Made by a program: the position numbers and the translations under genes
From: Planctomycetota bacterium
GTDB taxonomy: Bacteria > Planctomycetota > Planctomycetia > Pirellulales > Pirellulaceae
Direction: 5' to 3'
Assembly: GCA_019347795.1 (NCBI GenBank)
Contig: JAHWKS010000271.1
Span: 1-7,134 of the forward strand
DNA: 7,134 bases
Shown: in pieces, positions 6,092-7,134 of the stretch
Position numbering within the stretch: position 1 is the first letter of the stretch
Layout of the letters: each line of letters starts with the position of its first letter
The notes under the pieces: generated by a model
The model's database searches: none
Seen by the model: only the letters and a program-made list of their open reading frames with translations
Told to the model about the DNA's origin: nothing

Positions 6092-7134
6092 GTGCACATC
6101 TCTCGCATCAACACGTTTCCCGTTCGGATTCCGCTGAAGGTGGAGCGGCGGATGGTTTCGGCGCTGGGGCGGCATGACATTTCGGAGTTTCTGCTGGTGC
6201 GGATGACGACCGATGAGGGCGTGGAGGGCGTCGGCGAGGCGACCGTCACGCCGCGGTGGAGCGGAGAGACGGTGTGGGGCGCCAAGGCGGTGATCGAGCA
6301 CGTGCTGGCGCCGGCCGTGATCGGCTGCGATCCGCAGGACGTGGCGGAGCTGGATCGGCGGATGGATGAGCGGTGCGTGCACAATCAGTTCGCTAAGGCG
6401 GCGCTGGAGATGGCGTGCTGGGACATTCAGGGGAAGGCGGCCGGCAAGCCGGTGTATGAGCTGCTCGGCGGAGCGTGCCGGCCGCTGACGATTCGCAGCC
6501 GATTTTCGCTGGGGGCCTACGAGCCGGAGCGGGCGCGGCGTCGAGCCGAAGAATTGATCTCCGCCGGCTTCACCACGATCAAGGTGAAAGTCGGCGGCCG
6601 CGCCGACAAGGACATCGAGCGGGTTCGCATCGTCCGCGGGGCAATCGGCGCCGAGCCGGACCTGGTGATCGACGCCAACGGCGGCTGGGATGCAAAGACG
6701 GCTATCGACTGCGTCCGCGAACTCGAAGACTGTCGGCTCTCGCTGGTCGAGCAACCCACGCCCCCCGGCGACTACGCCGCGATGGCCGAGGTGCGCCGGG
6801 GGACGGGATGCAAGATCCTGGCGGATGAAAGCTGCTTCGATCTCGTCCACGCCCGCGAGCTGATCCGCAATGCGTGCTGCGATGCGATCAGCCTCTATCC
6901 CGGCAAGAACGGCGGCATTCGTAAGGCGCGGGAAATCGCCGAGTTCGCCGCCGAGCACGACGTGGCCTGTTCGATCGGCTCCAATTTGGAATGGGACGTC
7001 GGCGCCGCGGCGATGGCGCACTTCGTCGTCGCCACGCCGAACGTCCAGGTCGAGCGCTACCCCGGCGATCTGCTGGGGCCGGACTATCACGAATTCTCGA
7101 TTGCAAAGAACCCGCTCCTCATCGAGGGCCCCCT
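6092..7134 (+). CDS. Enolase-superfamily enzyme, muconate cycloisomerase (MLE) subgroup, cut by the window end
   Basis: The frame from GTG 6092 stays open to the end of the window (347 whole codons), so the C-terminus is missing; the family is usually about 350-380 aa, so most of it is here. It is a cytoplasmic Mg2+-dependent enzyme that would abstract a proton next to a carboxylate. The N-terminal capping domain (about 1-125) ends in AALEMACWDIQGKAAGKPVYELLGG. The barrel then shows the KxK pair Lys164/Lys166 (TIKVKVG), metal ligands Asp194 (VIDANGGW), Glu220 (LVEQP) and Asp245 (ADES), and Lys272 (LYPGKNGGI) on the opposite face. That lysine is the mark of the MLE subgroup (muconate cycloisomerases, o-succinylbenzoate synthases, dipeptide and other racemases) against the His of mandelate racemase. 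GSNLEWDVG (296-304) fills the MLE GSxLE position. The subgroup is secure; the reaction is not. Possible partner of the MFS carrier in acid catabolism (inference). Confidence 0.9.
   Translation, partial: MHISRINTFPVRIPLKVERRMVSALGRHDISEFLLVRMTTDEGVEGVGEATVTPRWSGETVWGAKAVIEHVLAPAVIGCDPQDVAELDRRMDERCVHNQFAKAALEMACWDIQGKAAGKPVYELLGGACRPLTIRSRFSLGAYEPERARRRAEELISAGFTTIKVKVGGRADKDIERVRIVRGAIGAEPDLVIDANGGWDAKTAIDCVRELEDCRLSLVEQPTPPGDYAAMAEVRRGTGCKILADESCFDLVHARELIRNACCDAISLYPGKNGGIRKAREIAEFAAEHDVACSIGSNLEWDVGAAAMAHFVVATPNVQVERYPGDLLGPDYHEFSIAKNPLLIEGP

Noticed and set aside
6038..7090. 350-aa minus-strand frame antisense to the enolase-family gene
   Set aside because: The plus strand has all enolase-superfamily catalytic motifs in one unbroken frame; the antisense product has none.
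1..7134. CRISPR arrays, tRNA or rRNA genes, insertion sequences
   Set aside because: No spaced direct repeats, cloverleaf-like sequences, transposase frames or terminal inverted repeats were seen.

Overview
The window is GC-rich (one sampled 60-base line, 2401-2460, has 47 G/C) and carries six genes with little space between them. An exported Cys-type sulfatase, an exported right-handed beta-helix protein, a sugar/acid-type MFS carrier and a muconate-cycloisomerase-like enolase-superfamily enzyme, with few clear Shine-Dalgarno sites, fit a planctomycete (Pirellulales-like) chromosome. That assignment is inference from gene content; no rRNA or other marker gene is present.

Layout: 1-100 holds no gene. 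A sulfatase resembling heparan N-sulfatase (101-1507, minus) and a secreted beta-helix protein (1639-3684, plus) diverge from a 131-bp spacer with one AT-rich block. The beta-helix gene then meets a convergent MFS transporter (3685-5097, minus) with no bases between the stops: the palindrome TGATCA holds both. Upstream of the transporter, on the same strand, is a two-gene toxin-antitoxin operon: an antitoxin (5674-5952) and a TacT-type GNAT acetyltransferase toxin (5184-5684) whose GTG start overlaps the antitoxin by 11 nt. A 139-bp divergent spacer with two abutting inverted repeats and a plausible minus-strand promoter separates it from an enolase-superfamily gene (6092 to the window end, plus, truncated by the window).

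How they may work together: the sulfatase and beta-helix protein probably act outside the cytoplasm on a sulfated glycan, the MFS carrier could import a product, and the enolase-family enzyme could act on an acid in the cytoplasm. The shared pathway is inference from proximity only. The toxin-antitoxin pair looks like a self-contained insertion of lower GC. Its antitoxin is the most unusual element: a TacA/DUF1778-like toxin-binding tail sits behind an N-terminus that does not look like the usual ribbon-helix-helix and instead resembles a short beta-rich (AbrB-like) domain.
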